Source of the DNA: an uncultured Raoultella sp.
GTDB lineage: Bacteria > Pseudomonadota > Gammaproteobacteria > Enterobacterales > Enterobacteriaceae
Direction of reading: 5' to 3'
NCBI GenBank assembly: GCA_900759445.1
Contig: CAAEVH010000063.1
Span: 1-64,000, forward strand
DNA: 64,000 bases
A program made the translations under genes and the position numbers. Within the stretch, counting starts at the first letter, position 1, and each line of letters begins with the position of its first letter. Shown in pieces: positions 54,370 to 64,000 of this stretch. A model generated the notes under the pieces. The model was not told the DNA's origin, made no database searches, and was given only the letters and a program-made list of their open reading frames with translations.

Positions 54370-54846
54370 CCCCGGTGGCGCTGCGCTGACCGGGGCTACG
54401 GGGGGATGGTCGCCCGGATAAGGCGCTGGCGCGGCAATCCGGGAGGTTTCCTGATGGGCGGAGATATTCCCCGGTGGCGCTGCGCTGACCGGGGCTACAG
54501 GGGGATGGTCGCCCGGGTAAGGCGCTGGCGCGGAATCCGGGAGGTTTCCTGATGGCTGGAGATATTACCCCGGTGGCGCTGCGCTGACCGGGGCTACAGG
54601 GGGATGGTCACCCGGATAAGGCGCTGGTACGGCAATCCGGGAGGTTTCCTGATGGCCGGAGATATTCCCCCGGTGGCGCGGCGCTGACCGGGGCTACAGG
54701 GGATGGTTGCCCGGATAAGGCGCTGGTACGGCAATCCGGGAGGTTTCCTGAAGGCCGGAGATATTCCCCCGGTGGCGCTGCGCTGACCGGGGCTACAGGG
54801 GGATGGTCGCCCGGATAAGGCGCTGGCGCGGAATCCGGGAGAAGGG
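54370..54846. repeat. Five-copy ~99-bp tandem REP array between iolB and iolR
   Basis: Units begin with CCCCGGTGGCG at 54370, 54469, 54568, 54668 and 54767 (periods 99, 99, 100, 99). Each holds two palindromes: CCCGGTGGCGCTGCGCTGACC...GGGGCTAC and GCCCGGATAAGGCGCTGG...AATCCGGG. A partial copy of the first palindrome precedes at 54343. The array fills the gap between two convergent genes; no gene is present. Confidence 0.9.
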
Positions 54847-54852
54847 GCAGGG

Positions 54853-55713
54853 TCAGGCGAGGTTCTGCTGGGTTTGCGGTTCTTTGCTGCTGTTCAGCGC
54901 CAGTGACACGGCCAGCGTCTGAGCCAGGCACAGAGAGGCCACCTGGGAGCGGAAACCGTCAACCTGCGCTTCACGTACCACAAAGCAGACATCGCTGAAG
55001 GCCGCGAGCGGGCTGACCTGGCTGTCGGTAATCGCAATCTGTCGCGCCTTGCGCTGGGCGCCAAGTTCAACCAGCTCGACAACTTCACGCGCGTAGGGCG
55101 AGAAGCTTACGGCGACCACCACATCTTTCGGTCCCACCAGGCTCAGCTGCTCGGTGAACATTCCGCCGAGGCCATCGATCAGAAACGCTTTACGGTCAAG
55201 ATGACGCAGCGCATAGGTCAAATAGGAGGCGACGCTAAACGAGCGGCGCAGGCCAATCACATAGATATTCTCCGCCTCCGCCAGCAGGGCGACCGCGCGC
55301 TCGAGATCATCGCCAGAGGTCTGCATCGCCAGCTGCTGCAGCGCCTGGGTATTCACCATGGTGAACATATTGAGAATTTCAGTCGGCGTTTCCGGCGGCG
55401 ACGTTTCATCGTTGGTGGTCTGGCGGAACAGGCGCGCGCGTTCGGTATAGTTGGCGGTCTCTTCCATCAGATGCTGTCTGAACATCTGCTTCATTTCGTT
55501 AAAGCCGCTAAAACCGAACGCATTAGCGAAACGGATCAACGTCGATGGCGGGACATCCGCCTGCTGGGCGATGGAGGCGACGGTATCGAAAGCGACGCTA
55601 TTACTGTTATCCAGAATATAGCGTGCCACCTGTTTTAAGCGTTTGCTTAATGTATCGTAGCGACGCCGGATTTCATCCTGCAGGATGGTCAGTTGGGTCG
55701 GATTATTGGCCAT
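54853..55713 (-). CDS. iolR: RpiR-family regulator of inositol genes
   Basis: 286 residues: N-terminal HTH_6 domain (about 15-90, VASIAQQADVPPSTLIRFANAFGFSGF) and C-terminal SIS sugar-phosphate-binding domain (about 125-270, IYVIGLRRSFSVASYL and VVAVSFSPYAREVV). By position and family it is the IolR repressor, likely released by a phosphorylated inositol intermediate. ATG 55713 is chosen for the family start; ribosome site is weak. Its own upstream region holds ATGAAAT half-sites. Confidence 0.85.
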   Translation of the reverse strand: MANNPTQLTILQDEIRRRYDTLSKRLKQVARYILDNSNSVAFDTVASIAQQADVPPSTLIRFANAFGFSGFNEMKQMFRQHLMEETANYTERARLFRQTTNDETSPPETPTEILNMFTMVNTQALQQLAMQTSGDDLERAVALLAEAENIYVIGLRRSFSVASYLTYALRHLDRKAFLIDGLGGMFTEQLSLVGPKDVVVAVSFSPYAREVVELVELGAQRKARQIAITDSQVSPLAAFSDVCFVVREAQVDGFRSQVASLCLAQTLAVSLALNSSKEPQTQQNLA

Positions 55714-55729
55714 AGATTGCGCTCTGAGA

Positions 55730-55812
55730 AAATGAAAGGAATATAACTTCCAGTGTACCAAATGAAGCGAATTTTTCATTTTTTGCGATGAAATACGCGA
55801 TTCATTTCACGA
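55730..55812. promoter_or_regulatory. iolR upstream region with half-site cluster
   Basis: AATGAA (55761-55766)/TTCATT (55775-55780), ATGAAAT at 55788-55794 and CATTTCA at 55803-55809 lie between iolR and the iolC terminator. Candidate autoregulatory sites. Confidence 0.5.
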
Positions 55813-55820
55813 AGAAACAG

Positions 55821-55856
55821 AAAAAAAACCCGCACCGGGAGGCGCGGGCGGGTTTT
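55821..55856 (-). terminator. iolC terminator
   Basis: AAAACCCGC (55825-55833) pairs with GCGGGTTTT (55848-55856); the minus strand continues in a run of eight T. Confidence 0.85.
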
Positions 55857-55863
55857 ATCGCGG

Positions 55864-57777
55864 TTAACCGCGGGCTTCACGCCAGTAGTCGATGAGCGTC
55901 AGGTAGTTGCGTTTCACCTCGCCAATCAGCGCCTCATCGCTCAGTTCGCCCGCCATCCAGCGCCGTGAAGGCTGGCCAAAAATGGTACGTCCGACGGCGA
56001 AGCCTTTGATGATCGGGTGGCCGGCGGCCTCGGCAAACCCGGCGCGCAGCCGATCTGACGGCGCATCGAGGCCAAGGAGCAGGATCCCGCGACACCAGGG
56101 ATCTTCGCGCGCGATCAGACCCGCGATCTTTTCCCAGCTGGCGCTGGAGAGCGGCGGCAGCTTCCACCAGTCCGGCTGAATGCCGAGCTGGTAAAAATGT
56201 TCCAGCATCGTGTGGTAGTGACGCTCGTCTTTATCCGGGCCATTTTCCGGCTGGATCACTTCCAGCAGCAGCTCGTGTCCGGACTTGTTGCAGGCCTGCC
56301 AGACTTCCAGCAGCAGCGCATCCTGCTCAGCCCGCAGCGGTGCCGGATCTGCCGGATGATAGAAGACCAGGCATTTCACCACATGCTCCAGCGGCCAGTC
56401 GATCAGCTGGGAACCAATGTTGCCGTGCTCCAGACGCAGCGGGCGCGAACCCGGCAGCTCGATAGGGCGACCAATCCACCAGCCTTTACCGGTAATGGCA
56501 TTCAGCGAGCTCTGACCGTAGGTGCCATCGGCGAGAATCCCGCTCCGCTGTTCCAGCCCCGCCTCTTTGGCGGCCGCTTCGGCGGCTGCCAGCAGCAGCA
56601 GCTTGAGTCGGGGAATAGAGGCCGGATCGCATCCGGTTTCATGGGCCAGATCCGCCAACTGTTTACGATGATCAAAAGCGAAAATGCACAGCTCCGGCCA
56701 CTGCTGACGGCGGCTGGTGACGCGGTGTAAATGGTTTAATCGCGCATCGATATCCGGACGTGGCACGGATTGCGCCCGCAGCAGATAATCATCCAGCTCG
56801 ACTCTGGTCGGCATCGCCGGCGCGCAGCCGTGGCGCGAGACCACCAGCGCGCCGCAGGCGTTGGCGTAGCGACACGCCTGCTCCCAGCCTTCATCATTCA
56901 GCCAGCCGCGCAGCAGACCGGACATAAAGGCATCGCCCGCGCCCAGCACGTTGAGTACCTCAACCCGTACGCCCTGCTGGAGCGGAATGCTGTCCCAGCT
57001 ATCGGGAATGTCGCCTTCCAGCACCACGCAGCCCATCGGGCCCCGTTTGCAGACCAGCGTCGCTTTGGTCGCATGGCGGACATTTTTCAGCGCGGTCAGC
57101 GTATCGGTGCTGCCGCCGGCAATATGGAACTCCTCTTCTGTACCGACCACTAAATCGAACAGATGTAGCACTTCCTGAAGCTGACTGGTGACCGGACCGG
57201 ATTCGATGAAACGCGTTTCACCGTCACCCAGCGAGGTCAATCCCCACAGCACCGGACGGTAATCGATATCCAGCGCGGTGCGCAGGCCGTGACGGCGGGC
57301 GTACTCCAGCGCTTTCAGTACCGCCGCGCGGGTGTTGGGATGAGAGAGGTGCGTGCCCGTTACCGCCAGCGCACGGGAAGAGGCGATGTACTCCTCGTTA
57401 ATATCCTCAGGCACCAGCGCCATATCGGCACAATTATCACGGTAAAAAATGAGCGGGAAGGTCTCCTGATCTTTAATGCCCAGCATCACCAGCGCGGTGA
57501 GACGCTGTTTATCCGTGATCAGGTATTCGGTATCGACCCCGACCCGGCCGAGCGTTTCGCGTAGAAAACGGCCATTGTGCTCATCGCCGACGCGCGCCAG
57601 CATGGCTGATTTTAATCCCTGAATGGCGGTGCCAAAGGCTACGTTGCCGGAAGAGCCGCCCAGATATTTAGAGAAACTGGCAACATCTTCTAGCCTTGCA
57701 CCAATCTGCTGGGCATAGAGGTCGACAGCCACCCGGCCAATACAGATGACGTCGAGCCGCTTTACTGCTGCATTCAT
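55864..57777 (-). CDS. iolC: Bifunctional 5-dehydro-2-deoxygluconokinase/aldolase (IolC-IolJ fusion)
   Basis: 637 residues. Residues about 8-325 are a PfkB-type kinase (GGSSGNVAFG, NVLGAGDAFMSG) phosphorylating 2-deoxy-5-keto-gluconate. Residues about 335-637 are a DUF2090 aldolase-type domain (FAFDHRKQLADL) that replaces separate IolJ, yielding malonate semialdehyde and dihydroxyacetone phosphate. Fused forms are common in proteobacteria. Single-gene unit divergent from iolD. Confidence 0.92.
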   Translation of the reverse strand: MNAAVKRLDVICIGRVAVDLYAQQIGARLEDVASFSKYLGGSSGNVAFGTAIQGLKSAMLARVGDEHNGRFLRETLGRVGVDTEYLITDKQRLTALVMLGIKDQETFPLIFYRDNCADMALVPEDINEEYIASSRALAVTGTHLSHPNTRAAVLKALEYARRHGLRTALDIDYRPVLWGLTSLGDGETRFIESGPVTSQLQEVLHLFDLVVGTEEEFHIAGGSTDTLTALKNVRHATKATLVCKRGPMGCVVLEGDIPDSWDSIPLQQGVRVEVLNVLGAGDAFMSGLLRGWLNDEGWEQACRYANACGALVVSRHGCAPAMPTRVELDDYLLRAQSVPRPDIDARLNHLHRVTSRRQQWPELCIFAFDHRKQLADLAHETGCDPASIPRLKLLLLAAAEAAAKEAGLEQRSGILADGTYGQSSLNAITGKGWWIGRPIELPGSRPLRLEHGNIGSQLIDWPLEHVVKCLVFYHPADPAPLRAEQDALLLEVWQACNKSGHELLLEVIQPENGPDKDERHYHTMLEHFYQLGIQPDWWKLPPLSSASWEKIAGLIAREDPWCRGILLLGLDAPSDRLRAGFAEAAGHPIIKGFAVGRTIFGQPSRRWMAGELSDEALIGEVKRNYLTLIDYWREARG

Positions 57778-58305
57778 AGCTAGGTTTTCCTTTTACATAT
57801 CTGCTGTACGGAAGGGTCGGAATGCCGACAAGGACTCCACACACAGCCTGAGGGTGAACGGATATCCCTAGTTTGAGAAATAAATATTTCATTTGCAAAT
57901 GAGATCGAAATTAAAAAACCAAAAGTGTGAGGGATCTACCACTCTGCCGCGCCAGGCCCCATTCTGCAAAGGATCGAAGGCGCGGATGACGCCTGCTGTG
58001 ACATGGTTCGGTAAGAGAGTGCTTTATGCATGATTTTTAAAGGGATATTTAAGCGGCGGCGCGCCTTGAGCGGCCGAAGGCGGTGTGGGCGGCGTGGGTG
58101 AAACGGGTGAAACAGAGAGAGAGTTTGATCCCTCTCGCAAAATGAAATATTTTTTCTGTATTTCTATTTAATGAAAAAAATGTTTGCCTATAATCCAAAA
58201 GTATTCCAGTGGACGTTAACGATTTCCCGCGGCTGTGACAAGCGTGTAGTACGGGGAAAACGCGCTAACCCACACACAAATACTGAACAATAAGGATTGT
58301 GCAAG
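57778..58305. promoter_or_regulatory. 528-bp divergent control region iolC/iolD
   Basis: Contains GAAAT-N4-ATTTC (57877-57890) running into the perfect palindrome CATTTGCAAATG (57890-57901) on the iolC side, and ATGAAAT at 58142-58148 and ATGAAAA at 58171 on the iolD side. A tandem direct repeat GGGTGAAAC x2 lies at 58096-58113. No credible gene. Confidence 0.55.
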
Positions 58306-60246
58306 ATGGGCAAACTGAGACTGACAATGGCACAGGCGCTGGTGAAGTTCCTTGATAACCAGTTTCTCGACGTGGATGGCGAAGAGCATAAATTCGTAAA
58401 AGGTATTTTCGCCATCTTTGGCCACGGCAACGTGCTGGGGCTGGGCCAGGCGCTGGAACAAGACAGCGGCGAAATGCGGGTCTTCCAGGGGCGTAACGAA
58501 CAAGGTATGGCGCACGCCGCCACCGGTTTTGCCCGCCAGTCTCTGCGCCGCCAGATCATTGCCTGCACTTCTTCCGTCGGTCCGGGGGCGGCCAATATGA
58601 TTACCGCCGCCGCGACGGCCACCGCCAACCGCATTCCTCTGCTGCTGCTGCCCGGCGATGTGTTTGCTAGCCGTCAGCCGGATCCGGTGCTGCAGCAGGT
58701 TGAGCAAAGTTATGACCTCAGCATCAGCACCAACGACGCCTTCCGGGCCGTCAGCAAATACTGGGATCGCATTACGCGCCCGGAACAGCTGATGAGCGCC
58801 TGCATTAACGCGATGCGCGTCCTGACCGATCCGGCGGAAACCGGCGCCGTCACTCTCTGTCTGCCGCAGGATGTGCAGGGCGAAGCCTGGGATTACCCGG
58901 AGTCGTTCTTTGTTCGCCGCGTGCATCGTCTCGATCGCCGTCCGGCCAGCGCCGCCCAGCTGGCGGATGCGGTGGCGGCCATTAGGGCCAGCCGTAAACC
59001 GCTGATTATTTGCGGCGGCGGGGTGAAATATGCCGGTGCCGGGGAAGCCCTGTCCCGCTTCGCGGAACGCTACGGCATTCCGTTCGCAGAAACTCAGGCC
59101 GGGAAAGGGACGGTGGTCTCCTCCCATCCGCTGAACGTCGGCGGCGTCGGCGAAACCGGCTGCCTGGCCGCCAACCTGCTGGCGAAAGAAGCCGATTTGG
59201 TTATCGGTATCGGCACCCGCTTTAGCGATTTCACCACCTCATCAAAATGGTTGTTCCAGCACCCCGGCGTGCGCTTTCTGAATGTCAACGTCAGCAACTT
59301 CGATGCCTGGAAACTTGACGGCATTCCGCTGCTGGCCGATGCCCGCGAAGCCCTGACGTCACTGGACAGCGCGCTGGCCAGCGAAGGCTGGCAGGCGAAC
59401 TGGGGCGCGCAGATTGACAGCGTCCAGAGCCGCCAGCTGAAAGAGACCCAGCGCGTCTATCAGGCCGTCTGGCAGGAAGAGGCTTTTGTCCCGGAAGTCG
59501 ATGATGCTCTCGATCGCGAGTCGGTATATCGGGAATTTCGCCAGATCACCGACTCCACGCTGACCCAGAGCAGCGTGCTGGGGGTACTCAATGAAACGCT
59601 TGCGGCGGATGCGGTAATTGTGGCGGCAGCGGGCAGCTTGCCCGGGGATCTGCAGCGCGTCTGGCGCAACCGGGCCCCCAACACCTATCACGTAGAGTAC
59701 GGCTACTCCTGCATGGGCTATGAAGTGAATGCCGCGCTGGGGGTGAAGCTGGCGCAGCCGCAAACCGAAGTCTATTCCCTGGTCGGAGACGGCTCTTTCA
59801 TGATGCTGCACTCTGAGCTGGTGACCTCGTTGCAGGAGCGGGCGAAGATCAACGTGGTACTGCTCGACAATATGGCCAACGGCTGCATCAACAACCTGCA
59901 GATTGGCCACGGTATGGGCAGCTTCGGCACCGAGTTTCGCTATCGCTCAGCGGAGAACGGGCAGCTGCAGGGCGGCCTGGTGCCGGTCGATTTCGCCACT
60001 ATTGCGGCGGGCTACGGTTGCAAAACCTGGCGTGTCACCACCCTGAATGAACTGCGTCAGGCGCTGGATGCCGCGCGTCGCGAGACGATCAGCACGCTGA
60101 TTGATATTAAAGTGCTGCCGAAGACCATGGTGCATTCCTACGGCAGCTGGTGGAACGTCGGCGTCGCCCAAACGGCCTTGTCAGAACGTATTCGCAAAGT
60201 TGCTGAAATGATTAATGAAAAACGCGCCGAAGCGCGGGATTACTAG
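58306..60246 (+). CDS. iolD: 3D-(3,5/4)-trihydroxycyclohexane-1,2-dione hydrolase
   Basis: 646-residue ThDP enzyme that opens the inositol-derived ring to 5-deoxy-glucuronate. Catalytic Glu in [12 protein letters not shown]; ThDP/Mg motif [11 protein letters not shown]...[12 protein letters not shown] 58306 lies 9 bp after AAGGA; a GTG three codons upstream is less likely. First gene of iolD-iolG-iolH-iolE. Confidence 0.95.
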   Translation: MGKLRLTMAQALVKFLDNQFLDVDGEEHKFVKGIFAIFGHGNVLGLGQALEQDSGEMRVFQGRNEQGMAHAATGFARQSLRRQIIACTSSVGPGAANMITAAATATANRIPLLLLPGDVFASRQPDPVLQQVEQSYDLSISTNDAFRAVSKYWDRITRPEQLMSACINAMRVLTDPAETGAVTLCLPQDVQGEAWDYPESFFVRRVHRLDRRPASAAQLADAVAAIRASRKPLIICGGGVKYAGAGEALSRFAERYGIPFAETQAGKGTVVSSHPLNVGGVGETGCLAANLLAKEADLVIGIGTRFSDFTTSSKWLFQHPGVRFLNVNVSNFDAWKLDGIPLLADAREALTSLDSALASEGWQANWGAQIDSVQSRQLKETQRVYQAVWQEEAFVPEVDDALDRESVYREFRQITDSTLTQSSVLGVLNETLAADAVIVAAAGSLPGDLQRVWRNRAPNTYHVEYGYSCMGYEVNAALGVKLAQPQTEVYSLVGDGSFMMLHSELVTSLQERAKINVVLLDNMANGCINNLQIGHGMGSFGTEFRYRSAENGQLQGGLVPVDFATIAAGYGCKTWRVTTLNELRQALDAARRETISTLIDIKVLPKTMVHSYGSWWNVGVAQTALSERIRKVAEMINEKRAEARDY

Positions 60247-60293
60247 AACAGAACGCTCACCTTGAACCCTACAGAATCACGGAGAAAACCACT

Positions 60294-61307
60294 ATGTCAC
60301 TCAAATTAGGTGTCATCGGCGCTGGCGCCATCGGGAAAGAACATATCCGTCGTTGTACCCAGGTCTTACAGGGAGCCACCGTGGTGGCGGTGTCGGATAT
60401 CAATGCGGAGAGCGCACGTGCGGCGGTAGCGCTGCCGGGCGTGCAGGCGGAAATCTACACCGACGGCCACGATGTTATCCAGTCCAGCGATGTCGACGCT
60501 ATCCTTGTCACCTCGTGGGATCCGACGCACGAAGAGTATACTCTCGCGGCGATCGCCGCCGGCAAACCGGTGTTCTGCGAGAAGCCGCTGGCGATGAGCG
60601 CGGAAGGCTGCCGCCGCATTGTCGATGCGGAAATGAAAGCGGGCCGCCGCCTGGTGCAGGTGGGCTTTATGCGCCCTTACGATGAAGGCTACCTGGCGCT
60701 GAAAAAAGTCATTGATGATGGTGATATCGGCGCGCCGCTGATGCTGCGCTGCGCACACCGTAACCAGTCGGTCGGTGAGAACTACACCACCGACATGGCG
60801 ATCACCAACACACTGATCCACGAGCTGGACGTGCTGCGCTGGCTGCTCAACGATGACTACTGTTCGGTACAGGTGCGCTTCCCGCGCTCTACTTCCCATA
60901 CCCACGCGCGTCTGAAAGACCCACAGATTGTGTCGTTTGAAACCAAAAAAGGCACGTTGATCGACGTGGAAGTCTTCGTCAACTGCCAGTACGGCTACGA
61001 CATTCAGTGCGAAGTGGTGGGAGAAACCGGTATTGCCCGCCTGCCTGAGCCGTCAGCAGTACAGATGCGCAAAGCCGCTAACCTGTCGACCGCCATCCTG
61101 ACCGACTGGAAGGATCGCTTTATCAAAGCCTACGACGTGGAGCTGCAGGCCTTCATCAATGATGTTCAGGCAGGTCAGCTGCAGGGTCCATCGGCATGGG
61201 ACGGCTATGCGGCATCCGTGGCTGCTGACGCCTGTATTAAAGCCCAGGGAACCAGCGAGCCGGTTGAGGTGACGCTGCCTGAGTGCCCGGCATTCTACAA
61301 ACGCTAA
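60294..61307 (+). CDS. iolG: Inositol 2-dehydrogenase
   Basis: 337 residues, Gfo/Idh/MocA family. NAD motif [12 protein letters not shown], catalytic CEKPLAM lysine and a late [13 protein letters not shown]is. Oxidises myo-inositol to 2-keto-myo-inositol (scyllo-inosose), the first pathway step. Confidence 0.95.
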   Translation: MSLKLGVIGAGAIGKEHIRRCTQVLQGATVVAVSDINAESARAAVALPGVQAEIYTDGHDVIQSSDVDAILVTSWDPTHEEYTLAAIAAGKPVFCEKPLAMSAEGCRRIVDAEMKAGRRLVQVGFMRPYDEGYLALKKVIDDGDIGAPLMLRCAHRNQSVGENYTTDMAITNTLIHELDVLRWLLNDDYCSVQVRFPRSTSHTHARLKDPQIVSFETKKGTLIDVEVFVNCQYGYDIQCEVVGETGIARLPEPSAVQMRKAANLSTAILTDWKDRFIKAYDVELQAFINDVQAGQLQGPSAWDGYAASVAADACIKAQGTSEPVEVTLPECPAFYKR

Positions 61308-61349
61308 TCCGCCTCTCGCTTACGGAACTTCTTTGAACAGGTAACGACG

Positions 61350-62234
61350 ATGAAAATTGCTTTCGACGTTGATGTGATTCGCGATCTCGGGATTACCCGG
61401 ATGGTCCACCAGGTTGCGGAATGGGGTTACAAGTACATTGAGCAATCGCCCCATCCGCAGATTAACCCGTTCTACAAACATCCGCGCGCCGGTCGGGAAG
61501 TGATTGCCGAGTACAAACAGGCGCTGCGTGAGACCGGCGTGGAGATCTCCTCGTTTATCTGCGTTTACCGCTGGTCCGGCCCGGATGAACTGCGCCGTCA
61601 GGCGGCGGTAAAAAACTGGAAACGGCTGATCGAAGTGGCGGTAGAAATGGGTGTGCAGGTGATCAACACCGAGTTTTCCGGCGATCCGAATCAGCCGGAA
61701 ATCTGCGAAGAGATGTTCTATCGCTCGATGGATGAGCTGCTGCCCATTTTCGAGCGCGAAGGTATTCGCGTGGAGATTCAGGCGCATCCGTGGGACTTCT
61801 GCGAAGAGAACAACGAAACCGTCGATATCGTGAAGTCGTTCCGTAGCGAGAATGTGAAGTACGTATACAGCGTTCCGCACACTTTCTTTTATGACAAAGG
61901 GAAAGGTGAGGTCGAGAAAATGCTGCGCTATGCGGGAAGCGATCTCTCCCATGTGCTGATCGCCGATACCCGCAACCATACCAAGCACTGCCGCTATATC
62001 GTTAATCCGCCGGGCGTGGATGCCGCGGTCCACCAGCATGTGGGCGTTGGCGAGGGGGATGTGGATTTCGACGCGCTGTTCCGCACCCTGCGCGAAATGA
62101 AATTTGCCGAGCAGACCTTCAAGGTCGGCGGCGCGCCGATTGTGGCCGCCTCGCTATTTGGCTACCCGGAAAAAATGAAATACCAGGCAGTGGAAACCCG
62201 TGAACTCATCGAACGTGAATTGCTGCGTCGCTAA
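61350..62234 (+). CDS. iolH: IolH-like TIM-barrel protein
   Basis: 294 residues, sugar-phosphate isomerase/epimerase fold. Metal-site residues likely in [17 protein letters not shown] and [10 protein letters not shown]. Resembles B. subtilis IolH, whose exact reaction remains unclear. In operon between iolG and iolE. Confidence 0.8.
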   Translation: MKIAFDVDVIRDLGITRMVHQVAEWGYKYIEQSPHPQINPFYKHPRAGREVIAEYKQALRETGVEISSFICVYRWSGPDELRRQAAVKNWKRLIEVAVEMGVQVINTEFSGDPNQPEICEEMFYRSMDELLPIFEREGIRVEIQAHPWDFCEENNETVDIVKSFRSENVKYVYSVPHTFFYDKGKGEVEKMLRYAGSDLSHVLIADTRNHTKHCRYIVNPPGVDAAVHQHVGVGEGDVDFDALFRTLREMKFAEQTFKVGGAPIVAASLFGYPEKMKYQAVETRELIERELLRR

Positions 62235-62257
62235 AGCGCGGCAACAGGAGCATTTTT

Positions 62258-63157
62258 ATGAACAAAGATAATGTAAAACTGGCGATCGCCCCTATCGGCT
62301 GGACCAACGATGATATGCCTGAACTGGGCAGCGAAAATACCTTTCAGCAGATTGTCAGCGAAATGGCGCTGGCGGGGTTTAGCGGCAGCGAAGTGGGCAG
62401 CAAATACCCGCGCGATCCGGCGGTGCTGAAGCCGATGCTGGATATTCGCGGCATTCAGATCTGCAATGCCTGGTTCAGCACCTTTTTTGCCAACGGGCAG
62501 CGGGAAAAGACCATTGACGAGTTTGTGAATCACATGAATTTCCTGCACGCGATGGGGGCGAGAGTGATTGGCTGCTCCGAGCAAAGCGGCAGCATTCAGG
62601 GGCTGGAAAAACCGATTCTCGGCGAGGCAAAACCCTGCTTCAGCGAGGAAGAGTGGCAGCGCGTCGCCGAAGGCTACAACACGCTGGGGCGCCTGGCCGC
62701 CGAGAAGGGCATGCAGGTGTGCCTGCACCACCATATGGGGACCGGTATTCAGACCAGCGAAGAGATCGACAAATTTATGTCGCTGGTCGATGACAAAGTC
62801 TTTCTGCTGTACGACACCGGACACGCCTGGTATTCCGAAGGGGGCGAAGCGCCGATGCTGGCGATCCTCAAGAAATACCTGCCGCGTATCAACCACGTGC
62901 ACCTGAAAGATGTCCGTCCTCCGGTGATTGAGCAGGTTCGTCGCGAAGGGCTGTCATTCCTTGATGGCGTGAAGAAAGGCACCTTCACCGTGCCTGGCGA
63001 TGGCGTGATCGACTTCCGTCCGGTGTTCAAACTGCTGGACGACCATGGTTACAAAGGCTGGATGGTGGTTGAAGCCGAACAGGATCCGGCGCTGGCTAAC
63101 CCCTTCGAATACGCCCTCAAAGCGCGTAAATACATTCGTGAAACGGCAGGAATCTAA
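62258..63157 (+). CDS. iolE: Myo-inosose-2 dehydratase
   Basis: 299 residues, TIM-barrel metal enzyme dehydrating 2-keto-myo-inositol to the trihydroxycyclohexane-dione used by IolD. Motifs [32 protein letters not shown] and VVEAEQDPA form the metal site. Last gene of the operon; terminator at 63173. Confidence 0.95.
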   Translation: MNKDNVKLAIAPIGWTNDDMPELGSENTFQQIVSEMALAGFSGSEVGSKYPRDPAVLKPMLDIRGIQICNAWFSTFFANGQREKTIDEFVNHMNFLHAMGARVIGCSEQSGSIQGLEKPILGEAKPCFSEEEWQRVAEGYNTLGRLAAEKGMQVCLHHHMGTGIQTSEEIDKFMSLVDDKVFLLYDTGHAWYSEGGEAPMLAILKKYLPRINHVHLKDVRPPVIEQVRREGLSFLDGVKKGTFTVPGDGVIDFRPVFKLLDDHGYKGWMVVEAEQDPALANPFEYALKARKYIRETAGI

Positions 63158-63172
63158 TCGTTGATCCACTTT

Positions 63173-63203
63173 CAGGCCACACAGCGCTGTGGCCTGTTTT
63201 TTT
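63173..63203 (+). terminator. iolDGHE terminator
   Basis: CAGGCCACA/TGTGGCCTG, nine perfect pairs, 6-base loop, then seven T. Confidence 0.95.
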
Positions 63204-63582
63204 GCCCCATCAGCCAGCAATTTCTCAAGGCGTACAACGAAAAAATACCTTGTTGAGGCTCGGGACTCTGTGCATTCAGATAACAGCGAATCTTCTCTCA
63301 AACAAGGCGGGATTGGTCAGCCAGGCTGTACCGTCTGCCTGTCGCGCTATTTAGCTGCAGGCTCGGCAATGCGATGTCTGTCTTCTGGCATCTGTGCTGG
63401 CCGGCTAATTCGCAAGGACTCTATGGATCTTCACCAGGCAACAGGTGATATCGGGATATCCCCGTGGTGTAACACGCAACCACCCATGGTGATGGAGGAT
63501 TATCTCTACGTAAATATATAACCCCGCTGAAAGTGGCTACACAGGCGTCCTGATTTTGTTATTCACGACTGAAGCTGCAAAT
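63204..63582. other. Gap between iol terminator and truncated regulator gene
   Basis: 379 bp with no recognised gene. It holds the small palindrome GGGATATCCC near 63453-63463 and lower GC than the flanking genes. A 110-codon open frame crosses it from inside the terminator but has no ribosome site or family resemblance. Confidence 0.6.
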
Positions 63583-64000
63583 TCATGCTCTTTTTTCTTC
63601 CAGACTGAACATAATATTGTGTTTTTTCACTTTATACTGCAGCGCTCCACGTGAAATTCCCAGCATCCTTGCGGCTTTAGCCACGCACCCATGAGCTTCT
63701 TTTAAAGCCTCGATTAAGATCTGGTATTCATACTGCTCAAGTTTATCCGTCAATGTCCCTTCTTCGACGGTGAGGTTTTCACGATAGGTTTCGACCAGAG
63801 AAGCGCTTTGCGAGGATGCTTCGGCAGAAAAATGTGTAATGACATCGGTTTCATGATTAAAGAAAAGCTCAGTCAACGGACCCGGCGTTTTTTGAAGTAA
63901 GAGACTCCTCACAATGACGTTTTCCAGCATCCTGACGTTACCCGGCCAGTCGTAATCAAGTAGCTGCTTTTCAACCGATGCAAGGAAAGGATAAACATCC
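63583..64000 (-). CDS. Sigma-54-dependent activator, C-terminal part (cut by window edge)
   Basis: 139 codons visible; the start lies beyond the window. The end of the AAA+ domain is seen as YDWPGNVRMLENVI (usual family form GNVRELEN, so Met replaces Glu). A linker leads to a Fis-type HTH (ALKEAHGCVAKAARMLGISRGALQYKVKKHNI) at the C-terminus. NtrC-family enhancer-binding protein; target unknown. Convergent with the iol operon, so no clear functional tie. Confidence 0.85.
   Translation of the reverse strand, partial: DVYPFLASVEKQLLDYDWPGNVRMLENVIVRSLLLQKTPGPLTELFFNHETDVITHFSAEASSQSASLVETYRENLTVEEGTLTDKLEQYEYQILIEALKEAHGCVAKAARMLGISRGALQYKVKKHNIMFSLEEKRA

Noticed and set aside
63189..63521. 110-codon plus-strand frame after iolE
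   Set aside because: It starts inside the iolE terminator stem and shows no domain or ribosome site. It could be a degraded remnant, but there is no support.

Overview
The window is chromosomal DNA from a member of the Enterobacteriaceae, most likely Klebsiella/Raoultella or a close relative. Protein sequences and gene order match the E. coli backbone (ppa, ytfQRT-yjfF, fbp, mpl, darP, pmbA, cybC, nrdGD, treBCR, mgtA, ridA, pyrLBI, argI, rraB, valS, holC, pepA, lptFG, yjgR). It also carries genes absent from E. coli K-12: miaE, a myo-inositol (iol) cluster, a secreted GH20 hexosaminidase and a hexosaminate-type operon. The genus call rests on remembered gene content and GC-rich REP sequences, not on a search.

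Layout. 1-544: four near-identical ~114-bp REP-containing tandem repeats and the ppa terminator. 545-6139: ppa, then the ytfQ-ytfR-ytfT-yjfF furanose-type ABC importer behind a LacI-family-like operator. 6148-13485: fbp, mpl, a GNAT acetyltransferase, a secreted aldose-epimerase-like protein, darP, pmbA, cybC. 13486-22432: a ~9-kb accessory operon between cybC and nrdG. It encodes a stand-alone PRD protein, an SFCGS glycine-rich protein, DUF4312, two membrane proteins (DUF4311, DUF4310), an amidohydrolase, DgaE-like and DgaF-like enzymes, a periplasmic lactonase and a PRD/EIIB/EIIA regulator. 22439-29892: nrdG-nrdD with FNR, NrdR and DnaA-type sites, then treC-treB-treR. 29964-32979: the PhoP-type promoter, mgtL leader peptide and mgtA. 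33147-41631: GH20 hexosaminidase, ridA, the pyrL-pyrB-pyrI attenuated operon, yjgK, argI with two ARG boxes, rraB, miaE, yjgM. 41752-50674: valS, holC, pepA, lptF, lptG, yjgR. 50773-63203: inositol catabolism (iolI-like, iolA, iolB, iolR, iolC-IolJ fusion, iolD, iolG, iolH, iolE), interrupted by a five-copy ~99-bp REP array. The right edge cuts a sigma-54-dependent activator.

How the genes work together. The iol genes encode oxidation (IolG), dehydration (IolE), ring opening (IolD), isomerisation (IolB), phosphorylation and aldol cleavage (IolC-IolJ) and semialdehyde oxidation (IolA). They lie in three transcription units whose promoter regions share an ATGAAAT half-site, a candidate IolR operator. 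No inositol transporter is in the window.

The operon at 13786-19270 ends in enzymes that take an aminosugar-acid 6-phosphate to 2-keto-3-deoxy-6-phosphogluconate and then to pyruvate plus glyceraldehyde 3-phosphate, yet it contains no kinase and no recognisable PTS permease. I infer that the uncharacterised SFCGS/DUF4312/DUF4311/DUF4310 set is a phosphorylating, PTS-like transporter. This is the best candidate here for an undescribed system.
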